Below, piece after piece: positions 1-5,612 of a stretch of 5,612 bases of DNA. The stretch spans positions 1-5,612 of the forward strand of contig JALHTD010000261.1 in NCBI GenBank assembly GCA_022865555.1, written 5' to 3'. Source of the stretch: Thermoanaerobaculaceae bacterium (lineage in GTDB: Bacteria > Acidobacteriota > Thermoanaerobaculia > Thermoanaerobaculales > Thermoanaerobaculaceae). Every line of letters starts with the position of its first letter. Position 1 is the stretch's first letter. The notes beneath the pieces are model-generated. The model had not been told where the DNA came from, made no database searches, and was given only the letters and a program-made list of their open reading frames with translations. Both the position numbers and the translations under genes were made by a program.

Positions 1-676
1 CGAGTGTCACCACCTCCACCCAGATGCCGCGCTCCACCAAGCCCGCGATCGTATCCAGCACCGCCTGCAGTTTTCCGCCGAGCGCCGTGTAGGTCTTGGG
101 CGAGAACGACTTCAGGTCCACCTTGTAGGCGTCGATCACGGGGGCGAGGTAGTCGAGCACCTCCGGGGTCGCATGCCCGTTGGACACGAAGCTGGTCGTG
201 ATCCCTGCCTTGCGCGCCAGCTCGAAGACGTCGTGCGCCCACTCGGCGCTGATGAGCGGCTCGTTGTAGGTGCTGGTGATCACCGCGCAGCGGTGCTCGA
301 TCGCCGCCGCCACCAGCTCCTCCGGGGTCACCTTCTGGGCGACCTCGCCGGCCGCGGGGTCCCGAAGCGCCTGGGAGGTGTACCAGTTCTGGCAGTAGGC
401 GCAGTGCAGGTCGCAGCCCAGCATGCCGAACGACAGGGCGCGGCTGCCGGGGAGCAGGTGGAAGAAGGGCTTCTTCTCGATGGGGTCCACCGCCACCCCG
501 GCCGTATACCCCCACGGGACGAACAGGGCGTTCCCAGTCCGGCCCCGCACCAGGCACACCCCCCGCGAGCCGTCGGCAAGCTTGCAGCGGTGGGCGCACG
601 CGACGCAGACGAGCTTGCCGGAGGGGTGGGGTACCGCGAGCTCGGCACGCGCGGCGGTGAAGCGGTCCAGCCGCAT
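1..676 (-). CDS. amrS: AmmeMemoRadiSam system radical SAM enzyme, C-terminal part cut off by window edge
   Basis: Cytosolic radical SAM enzyme expected to cleave S-adenosylmethionine at a [4Fe-4S] cluster; the substrate of the AmmeMemoRadiSam family is not established. The minus-strand frame is open for 225 codons from ATG 676-674 to the edge, about two thirds of a family member by my recollection. Seen: an N-terminal cysteine set C24-x2-C27-x3-C31-x9-C41 followed by VRGR; a VPWGY segment (53-57); DPIEKKPFFH (64-73); the radical SAM motif C88-x3-C92-x2-C95 followed by QNW; TYNEP (136-140); SNG (165-167); and KVDLKSF (185-191). This order, with EKKPFFH just before the cluster, marks the AMMECR1/Memo-linked group within the pyruvate-formate-lyase-activase-like radical SAMs. 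The start is uncertain: in-frame GTG 682-680 lies two codons upstream, neither start has a well-spaced Shine-Dalgarno, and the only start-like codon further upstream is an ATT at 733-731. It is divergent from aroA. Partner genes, if present, must lie beyond the left edge. Confidence 0.9.
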   Translation of the reverse strand, partial: MRLDRFTAARAELAVPHPSGKLVCVACAHRCKLADGSRGVCLVRGRTGNALFVPWGYTAGVAVDPIEKKPFFHLLPGSRALSFGMLGCDLHCAYCQNWYTSQALRDPAAGEVAQKVTPEELVAAAIEHRCAVITSTYNEPLISAEWAHDVFELARKAGITTSFVSNGHATPEVLDYLAPVIDAYKVDLKSFSPKTYTALGGKLQAVLDTIAGLVERGIWVEVVTL

Positions 677-688
677 CTCCACGAGGTC

Positions 689-717
689 ATTGTGGTGCCC
701 CGGCTTGACGGTGGCAA
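689..717 (-). promoter_or_regulatory. putative sigma-70-type promoter of the radical SAM gene
   Basis: Read on the minus strand, TTGCCA (717-712) matches 5 of 6 of the -35 consensus and CACAAT (694-689) matches 4 of 6 of the -10 consensus, with a 17-base spacer. The expected start of transcription is near 682, coinciding with GTG 682-680 and only about six bases from ATG 676. If real, the transcript would be leaderless or nearly so, which would explain the lack of a well-spaced Shine-Dalgarno. Confidence 0.33.
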
Positions 718-733
718 GGGGCGAGGGGAGAAT
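705..733 (+). promoter_or_regulatory. putative sigma-70-type promoter of aroA and downstream regulator
   Basis: TTGACG at 705-710 matches 5 of 6 bases of the -35 consensus. GAGAAT at 728-733 matches 4 of 6 of the -10 consensus, including the A at position 2 and the final T. The spacer is exactly 17 bases. Transcription would start near 740, giving a leader of about 18 bases that still includes the GGAAAGG ribosome binding site of aroA. The consensus is known for the sigma-70 family; its use in this organism is inferred. Confidence 0.4.
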
Positions 734-746
734 CGCGCAAGCCGTC

Positions 747-753
747 GGAAAGG
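747..753 (+). promoter_or_regulatory. ribosome binding site of aroA
   Basis: GGAAAGG ends four bases before the ATG at 758-760. It is the only purine-rich Shine-Dalgarno-like stretch placed to serve this start. It decides against the longer open frame that continues upstream to 173 over the divergent radical SAM gene. Confidence 0.6.
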
Positions 754-757
754 TTCG

Positions 758-2047
758 ATGGGTCCAGCAAAAGACGTGGTCGAGGCACGCCACACGCCCG
801 GTGGCGTCGCTGGCGCCATCCGCGTGCCGGCGTCCAAGAGCCTCACCCAGCGGGCCCTGGTGGCGGCGGCGTTGGCCGGTCGGGGCTCGACGGTCCGCCG
901 CCCCCTCGACGCCGAGGATCCCCGCCTGCTTTTCGACGCCCTGCGGCAGGCGGGATTCCGCCTGGTCTGGGAGGAGGATGTGATCACCGCGCAGGGCCGG
1001 GAACCCGTTGAAAGCGCATCGCTGTTCCTTGGCAACAACGGGACCGGGGTGCGCTTTCTCGTAGCCCAACTCGCCGCGCTGCCCGGCGCCTGGGTGGTGG
1101 ACGGCTCCGAGCGACTTCGGCAGAGGCCGGTCGCGCCGCTGGTGGGCGCGCTCAGGCGCCTCGGTGCGAGGATCGGGCCCGTGGAGGGTTTCGAGGTTGC
1201 CCTTCCCCTGCGGGTGGATGGATTCCCGTTGCGCGGCGGCGAGGTGAGCCTCGATGCCTCGGCCTCCAGCCAGTTTGTCTCGGCGCTGTTGCTGCTGGGC
1301 GCCACCCTGCCGGAGGGGCTCACGGTGCATCTCCCCGCGCCGCCGCCCTCGCGGCCGTACGTGGACCTGACGGCCGAGGTCCTGGCGGCGTTCGGCGCCC
1401 CACCCGTCAGGGCGGACGACGACAGGGCCTGGACCGTGCGCGGCGGCGCGCTCGCACCCGCGCAGTTCAGCGTGGAAGGTGACTGGTCGGCGGCCGTCTT
1501 CCCCCTGGCAGCCGCGGCGGTGGCGGGGGGCGAGGTGGAGGTCGAGGGCGTGCGGCTCGACAGCCGCCAGGGGGACGCTGCGGTGCTCGGTCTCTTGGCG
1601 CGCGCTGGCTGCCAGGTGCGCGAGTCCTCCCGCGGGGTGGTGCTCCGGGGACCGGCAACGACGCCGCTCGATGCGGACCTTCGGGATACCCCCGACCTGT
1701 TCCCGGCGCTCTCGGTGGTGGTCGCGGCAGCCGGCGGCAAGCTCACGGGCCTCGCGGGCCTCGCCGCCAAGGAGAGCGATCGCCTGGCAATCATGACCCG
1801 ACACCTCGCCACGCTGGGTTTCGCGGTAGAGGCCGGCGCCGGCTGGTTTGCAGGAAGTGGCGAGGCTCCACGCAGGTGCTTGGGCGGGGATGCCCTCGAC
1901 CCGGCTGCCGACCACCGGGTGGCGATGGCGCTGGCGGTGGCGGGGTGCGTGATCCCCGGGGTAAGGGTCCTGGACCCCGGCTGTGTGGGCAAGTCCTGGC
2001 CCCAGTTCTGGGCCGCTTGGCAGGGGATCGCGGCGGCAGGGTCGTGA
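758..2047 (+). CDS. aroA: 3-phosphoshikimate 1-carboxyvinyltransferase (EPSP synthase)
   Basis: Cytosolic sixth enzyme of the shikimate pathway: it transfers the enolpyruvyl group of phosphoenolpyruvate to shikimate 3-phosphate, giving EPSP for chorismate and aromatic amino acids. The 429-residue product has normal family length. Seen, with E. coli AroA equivalents from knowledge of that enzyme: SKS/R at 26-32 (K22, S23, R27); GNNGTGVRF at 92-100 (the PEP loop, G96 and R100); ERLRQRP at 118-124 (R124); SSQ at 170-172; S198 before RPY (S197); EGD at 240-242; D313, the catalytic acid; KESDR at 338-342 (K340, E341, R344); DHR at 385-387; and K412 (K411). The ATG at 758 is chosen because the GGAAAGG site lies four bases upstream and the protein then starts at the usual distance from the SKS motif. 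The E. coli P101 position is Phe here, and the A95 position is Asn. The stop overlaps the next start by four bases. Confidence 0.97.
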   Translation: MGPAKDVVEARHTPGGVAGAIRVPASKSLTQRALVAAALAGRGSTVRRPLDAEDPRLLFDALRQAGFRLVWEEDVITAQGREPVESASLFLGNNGTGVRFLVAQLAALPGAWVVDGSERLRQRPVAPLVGALRRLGARIGPVEGFEVALPLRVDGFPLRGGEVSLDASASSQFVSALLLLGATLPEGLTVHLPAPPPSRPYVDLTAEVLAAFGAPPVRADDDRAWTVRGGALAPAQFSVEGDWSAAVFPLAAAAVAGGEVEVEGVRLDSRQGDAAVLGLLARAGCQVRESSRGVVLRGPATTPLDADLRDTPDLFPALSVVVAAAGGKLTGLAGLAAKESDRLAIMTRHLATLGFAVEAGAGWFAGSGEAPRRCLGGDALDPAADHRVAMALAVAGCVIPGVRVLDPGCVGKSWPQFWAAWQGIAAAGS

Positions 2048-5000
2048 ACGTCCGCTCGTCCTCCACGGGCGCTCTCGCTCGGCTCCTCGCCTGGGACGTG
2101 CCGTTTCTTCCCGTGGTCACCAGCGTCACCGCGACGCCTGAAGGAGTCACGCTGGGCCTCGAGGCGCCGGGCATCGAGCTCGAGCGGGTGTGCCGCTGGC
2201 CCCGCGGGCAGCGAGCCGCGGTCGCGCTGCAGGCGGTGGCGGCCGCTGTCTTTCTGTTCGAGCGCGGTTGGTACCCGTCGCGCGCGCTGCTGCGCGGTGC
2301 GCGGGTGCTCCGGGGCGAGGCCGGGCCGTGGTTTCGCCTGACCCGGCTGCCCCGACAACGCCTGGAGGACGCTCCCCTCGAGAGGCGCCTGCGCCTCGCG
2401 CTCGGGACCGGGGACAGCGTCTTGGCGGCGGCCGTTGCGCCGGTGCTGCGCTCGCTCCTGCCGGAGCGCGGAGGGGATCTCGACCGGCCGGCCGCGGTGC
2501 GGCCCGCCTGGGAGGCCGCCGAGGCCTGGGTGGAGGTGCTGCTCGGCGAGGGGCGGGGCGGCGCGGCGCTGCGGCACCCGGCGGGACGGGGACGGGCTCT
2601 CTGGGCCCGTCGCTTCTCGCTCCCCGAGACGGGTGTGTTCTGGGTCGAGGAGGAGCAGCGGCTGCCCGCCCTTGCGGTCGCCGCGCAGTTGGCGGCCGCG
2701 GGGCGTGACCTCACGGTTGCGGCCGGTGCCTTCGAGGAGACAGACGTGGCGCGCGTCCGGGCCCGCGCCGCAGCCGACGGCCGCGATTGCCTGGTCTTCA
2801 CGACCCTGAACCTGCCGGGCGTTTCGGCGCTCCCGCTGGCCGGGGAAGCCAATGCGATCTGGGTGCTCGCGCCCCAGGGCGGCCTCGCCCGGGTCCACAC
2901 TGCCGCAGCCATCGAGGCCGGGGTACAAAGGCCGAGCCTGGCGCGGCTGGTGCTCGAGGCCGGTGCTACCCACGGCTTCTCACGTCCGCCGCAGGCGGCT
3001 GCGGTCAGGGAGCGTGAGGCGCTGGCGTCTCCTCTGGCGCGTCGCGTGCTGGGGTGGCTGGAGAGCGCCCCGGTCGGTCTGACCGAAACCGACCTGGCGC
3101 TGCTTGCCGGGTCTTCCGCCGAGGCCCTGACGGAGCTCGAGCGCCTCGCGCTCGCCCAGCAGCAGCACGGCGCATGGCATGCGCTGCGCACCGAGGAGAT
3201 CCCCAGCCCGCAGAAGCTGGAGGCCATGGCAGAAACGCTGGCGGAGGGCGCTGCCTCGGGCGTGGTGGCGCGAGCGCTGGCGCAGGGACGGTGGGAGCCG
3301 GCCGCGGCGTGGTGCGAGGCACACCTGGCGGAGGGTCGAGCCGGTAAGGCCCTGGCCGTGGCGCGCGCGCTGCCCGCGTTCCCCGAACTGCGCCTTGAGG
3401 CCGCGGAGGCCGCACTGTGCCTTGGGCACCTGACAGAAGCGGAGGGCTTCCTGGCGGGTGTGGCGCAGGGGGAGCGTGACGGGCGCTGGCACGCTCTCTC
3501 CGCGTGGTGGGCGGAGCAGGCGGGGGTGACGGAGCGAGCGGCTGCCGAGCTCACCTCGGCAGCCGGGGACCTTCCCTCGCGCCTGGCGGCCAGGCTCGAG
3601 CTGGTGGCCGCGGAGCTGGCGCGGCGGCGTGGCGACCGCGAAGGGGAGCACGTGCACCTGGAGCGGGCGGTCGCGGCGACTGAGCCGGCGTTCGCAGACG
3701 CCGAGTTGGCGCTCGCCAACTGGTCGGGGCCGGGCGCGCTGACGTTCCTTCGAAGGGCCCGCACAAAAGGCTGGAGTGGAGACGAGAAAGCCCGGTCGCT
3801 GCAGCTGCTGGGTCTCGCGGCTCTCAACCGTGGCAGTTGCACCGCCGCAGCGACCGCCCTGCGCGCCGCACTGCGCACCGCGAGCGGCAAGAACCTACGC
3901 TTGCTCGGGGAGATCCACGCCGACCTCGGATGCACCGCGATACTCTCGGAGCAAGGGGCGGTCGCGGACCGTCATCTGACGCTGGCTGAGAACCTGCTGG
4001 AGCGGTGCGGTTCGCGACGGACGGTGACCCTGGTGCGGGCCAACCGCGCGGTGCTGGCGTGTGACCGGCTCGACTGGCGCAGCTGTCGGGATCTCACGAT
4101 CGCCGCCCGCGACCTGCGCGGGGCGCTCGACGATGCGGCGACCTGGCTCGGCGAGGTCGAACTGGCGCGCGCCGAGCTTGCCCGCGGGGACGTCGCCGCA
4201 GTGAGGGCGCTCCTGCCGGGCCTCGAGGAAGGCGTGGGTCGGCATGGCGGCCACGCAACCCTCATGCAATCCCTTGCCGCTCTCAGGGCGCACGTGGCGC
4301 TGGCCCTCGGGGATCTGCCCGGCGCCGTCACCGCCGCGACCGGGGGGGAGGCGGGGGAGCGGGAGCTGATCGCTGCCCTCGAGCGCGCCGGGAGGGGGAT
4401 CGATCCTCCGGCGGGTTTGCCCCAGCGTTGGGGCGTGGCGGTGACCGCCCAGCTCTTGGCGGCCTGGCACCGGGGTGATGAGGCGGCCGCCCGGGCGCGT
4501 CTCGCGCAAGCGTTCGAGCGCGCCCCGCGGGAGGCCGCGGTGGGCCTCGCGCGCCTCACGGCGCTGCTGGCGCGCCGCGGCCAGCACCTCCCAGTGGGCT
4601 GGGTGGAGCTCGAGCGGCTCGCGGAAGCCGTTCTTGCCGAGGCCGAGCTGGACGGCTGGGCGGGGATTCTGCGCGGTGCCTGCGGCCTCGACCCGGTGCG
4701 GCTGCTGCGAGCGCTGGATGGGATCGTGAACGCCGGCACCGACGCCTTGGCCTCCACACGCCTGGAGGCGCTCGCGCGGGCCCTCGGCCTGAGATGGCTC
4801 GAGGTCGAGCGCGCGGGGGCACGCCTCGCGTCGTGGGGAGAGGCCGCGGGCGAGGTGGTCGCGCTGCACGCCGACGGGATCAAGGTGCGAGCTGCGGGGG
4901 CGACGCATGCCGTCGTCGAGGCGACCCTCGCTCTCGTGGCGCGCCACCTGGCTACAAGCACCCGCGACGGCGGGGCGGAAGCAGTCAGACGCGGCAGCGA

Positions 5001-5612
5001 CCTGCTGGGGGGAAGCTCCGCCCTCGAGGAGGTGCGCGAGCAGAGTGCGCGCTGGGGTCCGCTGCCAGTGACGGTGCTGGTGGAGGGCGAGCCGGGGACC
5101 GGGAAGGAGCTGGTGGCCCGCGAGCTCCACCGGCGCAGCGGGCGCTCCGGGCCGTTCCTGCCGGTCAACTGCGCGGGGATCCCCGCACAGCTCCTCGAGG
5201 CGGAGCTGTTCGGCGTCGTCCGGGGTGCCTACACCGGCGCCGACCGTGACCGTCCGGGTCTGGTTGAGGCGGCGGAGGGCGGCACGCTTTTCCTCGACGA
5301 GGTGGGCGAGCTGCCGATCGAGCTGCAGGGAAAGCTCCTGCGCCTCCTGCAGGGGGGCGAGGTTCGCAGGGTGGGGGGCACCCGCTCGCGCACCGTGGAC
5401 GTTCGCTTCGTGGCTGCAACCAACCGCGATCTGCCGGCCGCGATGGCGCAGGAGAGGTTTCGCCAGGACCTCTACTACCGGCTGGCGGTGGCGGTCATCC
5501 AGGTGCCGCCGCTGCGGGAGCACCCGGAGGACATCGATGTGCTTGCACGACACCTGGCCGCCCGTTTCGCGGGCTCGCTCGGCCGACCCGGCGTGTGCCT
5601 GGCGCCCGCCGC
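2044..5612 (+). CDS. giant sigma-54 activator with degenerate kinase/STAND-like N-terminus and alpha-solenoid middle, C-terminus beyond window
   Basis: Probable bacterial enhancer-binding protein that remodels sigma-54 RNA polymerase by ATP hydrolysis. The frame is open from GTG 2044 to the edge (1189 codons, no stop). Residues about 15-105 look like the middle of a Ser/Thr kinase fold (ALQAVAAAVFLFERG, then GPWFRLTRLPR) without glycine loop, lysine, HRD or DFG. About 165-330 resembles a STAND-type NTPase with HPAGRGRA (178-185) where a P-loop is expected. About 325-385 resembles the winged helix following STAND modules. About 385-915 is helical-repeat (TPR-like) solenoid. About 920-990 is unassigned. 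From about 985 comes the sigma-54 AAA+ domain: GEPGTGKE (1015-1022), GAYTGA (1061-1066), TLFLDE with D1085/E1086, sensor-I N1127, arginine fingers R1140 and R1146, then LREHPEDI. The rest of the ATPase lid and any Fis-type DNA-binding helix lie beyond the edge. The start is preferred for its GTGA overlap with aroA; the first in-frame ATG is only at 3229. No receiver, PAS or membrane segment is seen, so the signal is probably an intracellular ligand or partner protein. Confidence 0.85.
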   Translation, partial: MNVRSSSTGALARLLAWDVPFLPVVTSVTATPEGVTLGLEAPGIELERVCRWPRGQRAAVALQAVAAAVFLFERGWYPSRALLRGARVLRGEAGPWFRLTRLPRQRLEDAPLERRLRLALGTGDSVLAAAVAPVLRSLLPERGGDLDRPAAVRPAWEAAEAWVEVLLGEGRGGAALRHPAGRGRALWARRFSLPETGVFWVEEEQRLPALAVAAQLAAAGRDLTVAAGAFEETDVARVRARAAADGRDCLVFTTLNLPGVSALPLAGEANAIWVLAPQGGLARVHTAAAIEAGVQRPSLARLVLEAGATHGFSRPPQAAAVREREALASPLARRVLGWLESAPVGLTETDLALLAGSSAEALTELERLALAQQQHGAWHALRTEEIPSPQKLEAMAETLAEGAASGVVARALAQGRWEPAAAWCEAHLAEGRAGKALAVARALPAFPELRLEAAEAALCLGHLTEAEGFLAGVAQGERDGRWHALSAWWAEQAGVTERAAAELTSAAGDLPSRLAARLELVAAELARRRGDREGEHVHLERAVAATEPAFADAELALANWSGPGALTFLRRARTKGWSGDEKARSLQLLGLAALNRGSCTAAATALRAALRTASGKNLRLLGEIHADLGCTAILSEQGAVADRHLTLAENLLERCGSRRTVTLVRANRAVLACDRLDWRSCRDLTIAARDLRGALDDAATWLGEVELARAELARGDVAAVRALLPGLEEGVGRHGGHATLMQSLAALRAHVALALGDLPGAVTAATGGEAGERELIAALERAGRGIDPPAGLPQRWGVAVTAQLLAAWHRGDEAAARARLAQAFERAPREAAVGLARLTALLARRGQHLPVGWVELERLAEAVLAEAELDGWAGILRGACGLDPVRLLRALDGIVNAGTDALASTRLEALARALGLRWLEVERAGARLASWGEAAGEVVALHADGIKVRAAGATHAVVEATLALVARHLATSTRDGGAEAVRRGSDLLGGSSALEEVREQSARWGPLPVTVLVEGEPGTGKELVARELHRRSGRSGPFLPVNCAGIPAQLLEAELFGVVRGAYTGADRDRPGLVEAAEGGTLFLDEVGELPIELQGKLLRLLQGGEVRRVGGTRSRTVDVRFVAATNRDLPAAMAQERFRQDLYYRLAVAVIQVPPLREHPEDIDVLARHLAARFAGSLGRPGVCLAPA
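2539..3195 (+). other. degenerate STAND-NTPase-like plus winged-helix-like region within the regulator
   Basis: This encodes residues about 166-384. The layout follows a STAND signalling ATPase: a strand and would-be P-loop (HPAGRGRA, 178-185), a beta strand at the Walker B place (CLVFTTL, 249-255, without acidic residues), then a helical winged-helix-like unit (SPLARRVLGWLESAPVGLTE and following) leading into the helical repeats. Neither Walker motif is intact, so nucleotide hydrolysis here is unlikely. The assignment rests on order and spacing rather than on conserved motifs and is tentative. Confidence 0.4.
3196..4788 (+). other. alpha-solenoid (TPR-like) repeat region within the regulator
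   Basis: This encodes residues about 385-915, almost entirely amphipathic Ala/Leu/Arg/Glu-rich helices joined by short turns. The clearest TPR-like pairs lie around 620-720 (for example LLGEIHADLGCTAILSEQG and DDAATWLGEVELARAELARG). Such regions in regulators usually bind partner proteins or transmit a conformational signal to the ATPase. The repeats are too divergent to give a reliable count by eye. Confidence 0.6.
5083..5535 (+). other. sigma-54 interaction AAA+ domain within the regulator (incomplete at C-terminus)
   Basis: This encodes residues about 1014-1164. Landmarks in order: Walker A GEPGTGKE (usual form GESGTGKE, so Ser is replaced by Pro); FLPVNCAGIP; ELFGVVRGAYTGA, the sigma-54 contact loop, where the common His and Lys of FGHxKGAFTGA are replaced by Val and Arg and the Phe by Tyr; GGTLFLDEVGEL (Walker B); VRFVAATNRDL (sensor I); FRQDLYYRL with both arginine-finger positions; and PPLREHPEDI. 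All residues needed for ATP hydrolysis are present, so this module is predicted to be active, unlike the N-terminal NTPase-like part of the same protein. Confidence 0.93.

Larger units (their letters stand above)
677..757. other. divergent intergenic region between amrS and aroA
   Basis: This 81-base gap separates two genes transcribed away from each other, so it should hold the promoters of both. It contains two promoter-like hexamer pairs in opposite orientation and the aroA ribosome binding site, listed separately. A 4-base inverted pair (GCGA 721-724 and TCGC 733-736) is present but too short to interpret. No terminator, riboswitch or longer operator-like palindrome was recognised. Confidence 0.7.

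Noticed and set aside
688..690. Minus-strand ATG at 690-688 as a start for the radical SAM gene
   Set aside because: It is in a different frame from the CX3CX2C coding frame and leads into an antisense shadow frame.
712..733. Possible sigma-54 promoter starting with TGGCAAG at 712
   Set aside because: There is a GG element, but no TTGC-like -12 element at the required spacing.
721..736. Small inverted repeat GCGA...TCGC in the intergenic region
   Set aside because: Four base pairs are expected by chance in GC-rich DNA, and there is no T-run to suggest a terminator.
173..757. Upstream extension of the aroA frame by 195 codons
   Set aside because: It would run antisense through the radical SAM gene. 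The EPSP synthase fold begins just after the ATG at 758, which has its own ribosome binding site.
2190..2809. Plus-strand open frames at 2190-2708 and 2435-2809
   Set aside because: They are out of frame with the continuous regulator frame, their products are Gly/Ala/Arg-rich without motifs, and they have no ribosome binding sites.
328..2973. 881-codon minus-strand open frame across amrS, the intergenic region, aroA and the regulator
   Set aside because: It crosses three clearly real genes in other frames, its product is low-complexity Pro/Arg/Ser-rich without motifs, and such long antisense frames are expected at this GC content.
1791..3935. 714-codon minus-strand open frame opposite the regulator
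   Set aside because: The Ala/Ser/Arg-rich product has no recognisable domain, and the plus strand codes continuously here for a protein with an intact sigma-54 ATPase.
3895..5553. 552-codon minus-strand frame (and the overlapping 398-codon frame at 3972-5168)
   Set aside because: These are antisense shadows of the regulator, including its conserved AAA+ motifs. No start signal or motif supports them.

Overview
This is a GC-rich (roughly 70 % or more), tightly packed bacterial window with three protein genes. Two of them run off the window edges. No RNA gene, mobile element, CRISPR array or long repeat was seen. The last gene encodes a sigma-54 activator domain, which argues against Actinobacteria and for a high-GC, sigma-54-using lineage such as Acidobacteriota or the Myxococcota/Deltaproteobacteria group. 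This placement is an inference from composition, gene content and domain architecture; no marker gene confirms it.

Left part (1-676, minus strand): the N-terminal two thirds of a radical SAM enzyme of the AmmeMemoRadiSam system (AmrS type), with a CX3CX2C cluster motif and an extra N-terminal four-cysteine motif. It runs off the left edge. Its usual partners, the AMMECR1-domain and Memo-domain proteins, are not in the window.

Centre (677-757): an 81-base divergent intergenic region. It holds a plausible sigma-70-type promoter in each direction, with -35 boxes lying back to back one base apart. The left-facing promoter would start transcription almost on the start codon of the radical SAM gene. 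A purine-rich ribosome binding site precedes aroA.

Right part (758-5612, plus strand): aroA, a complete 429-residue EPSP synthase with its main catalytic residues, overlaps by four bases (GTGA) a very large regulator gene that is still open at the right edge (1189 codons seen). That protein appears to be a kinase/STAND/alpha-solenoid/sigma-54 AAA+ activator in which the N-terminal kinase-like and NTPase-like parts have lost their catalytic motifs. The C-terminal sigma-54 ATPase keeps Walker A, Walker B, sensor I and the arginine fingers, and has a GAYTGA loop instead of GAFTGA. The main points of interest are the coupling of a housekeeping shikimate enzyme to this regulator, and the regulator's mix of decayed and intact ATPase modules. 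The three genes have no obvious shared pathway; the aroA-regulator pair is very probably one transcription unit.
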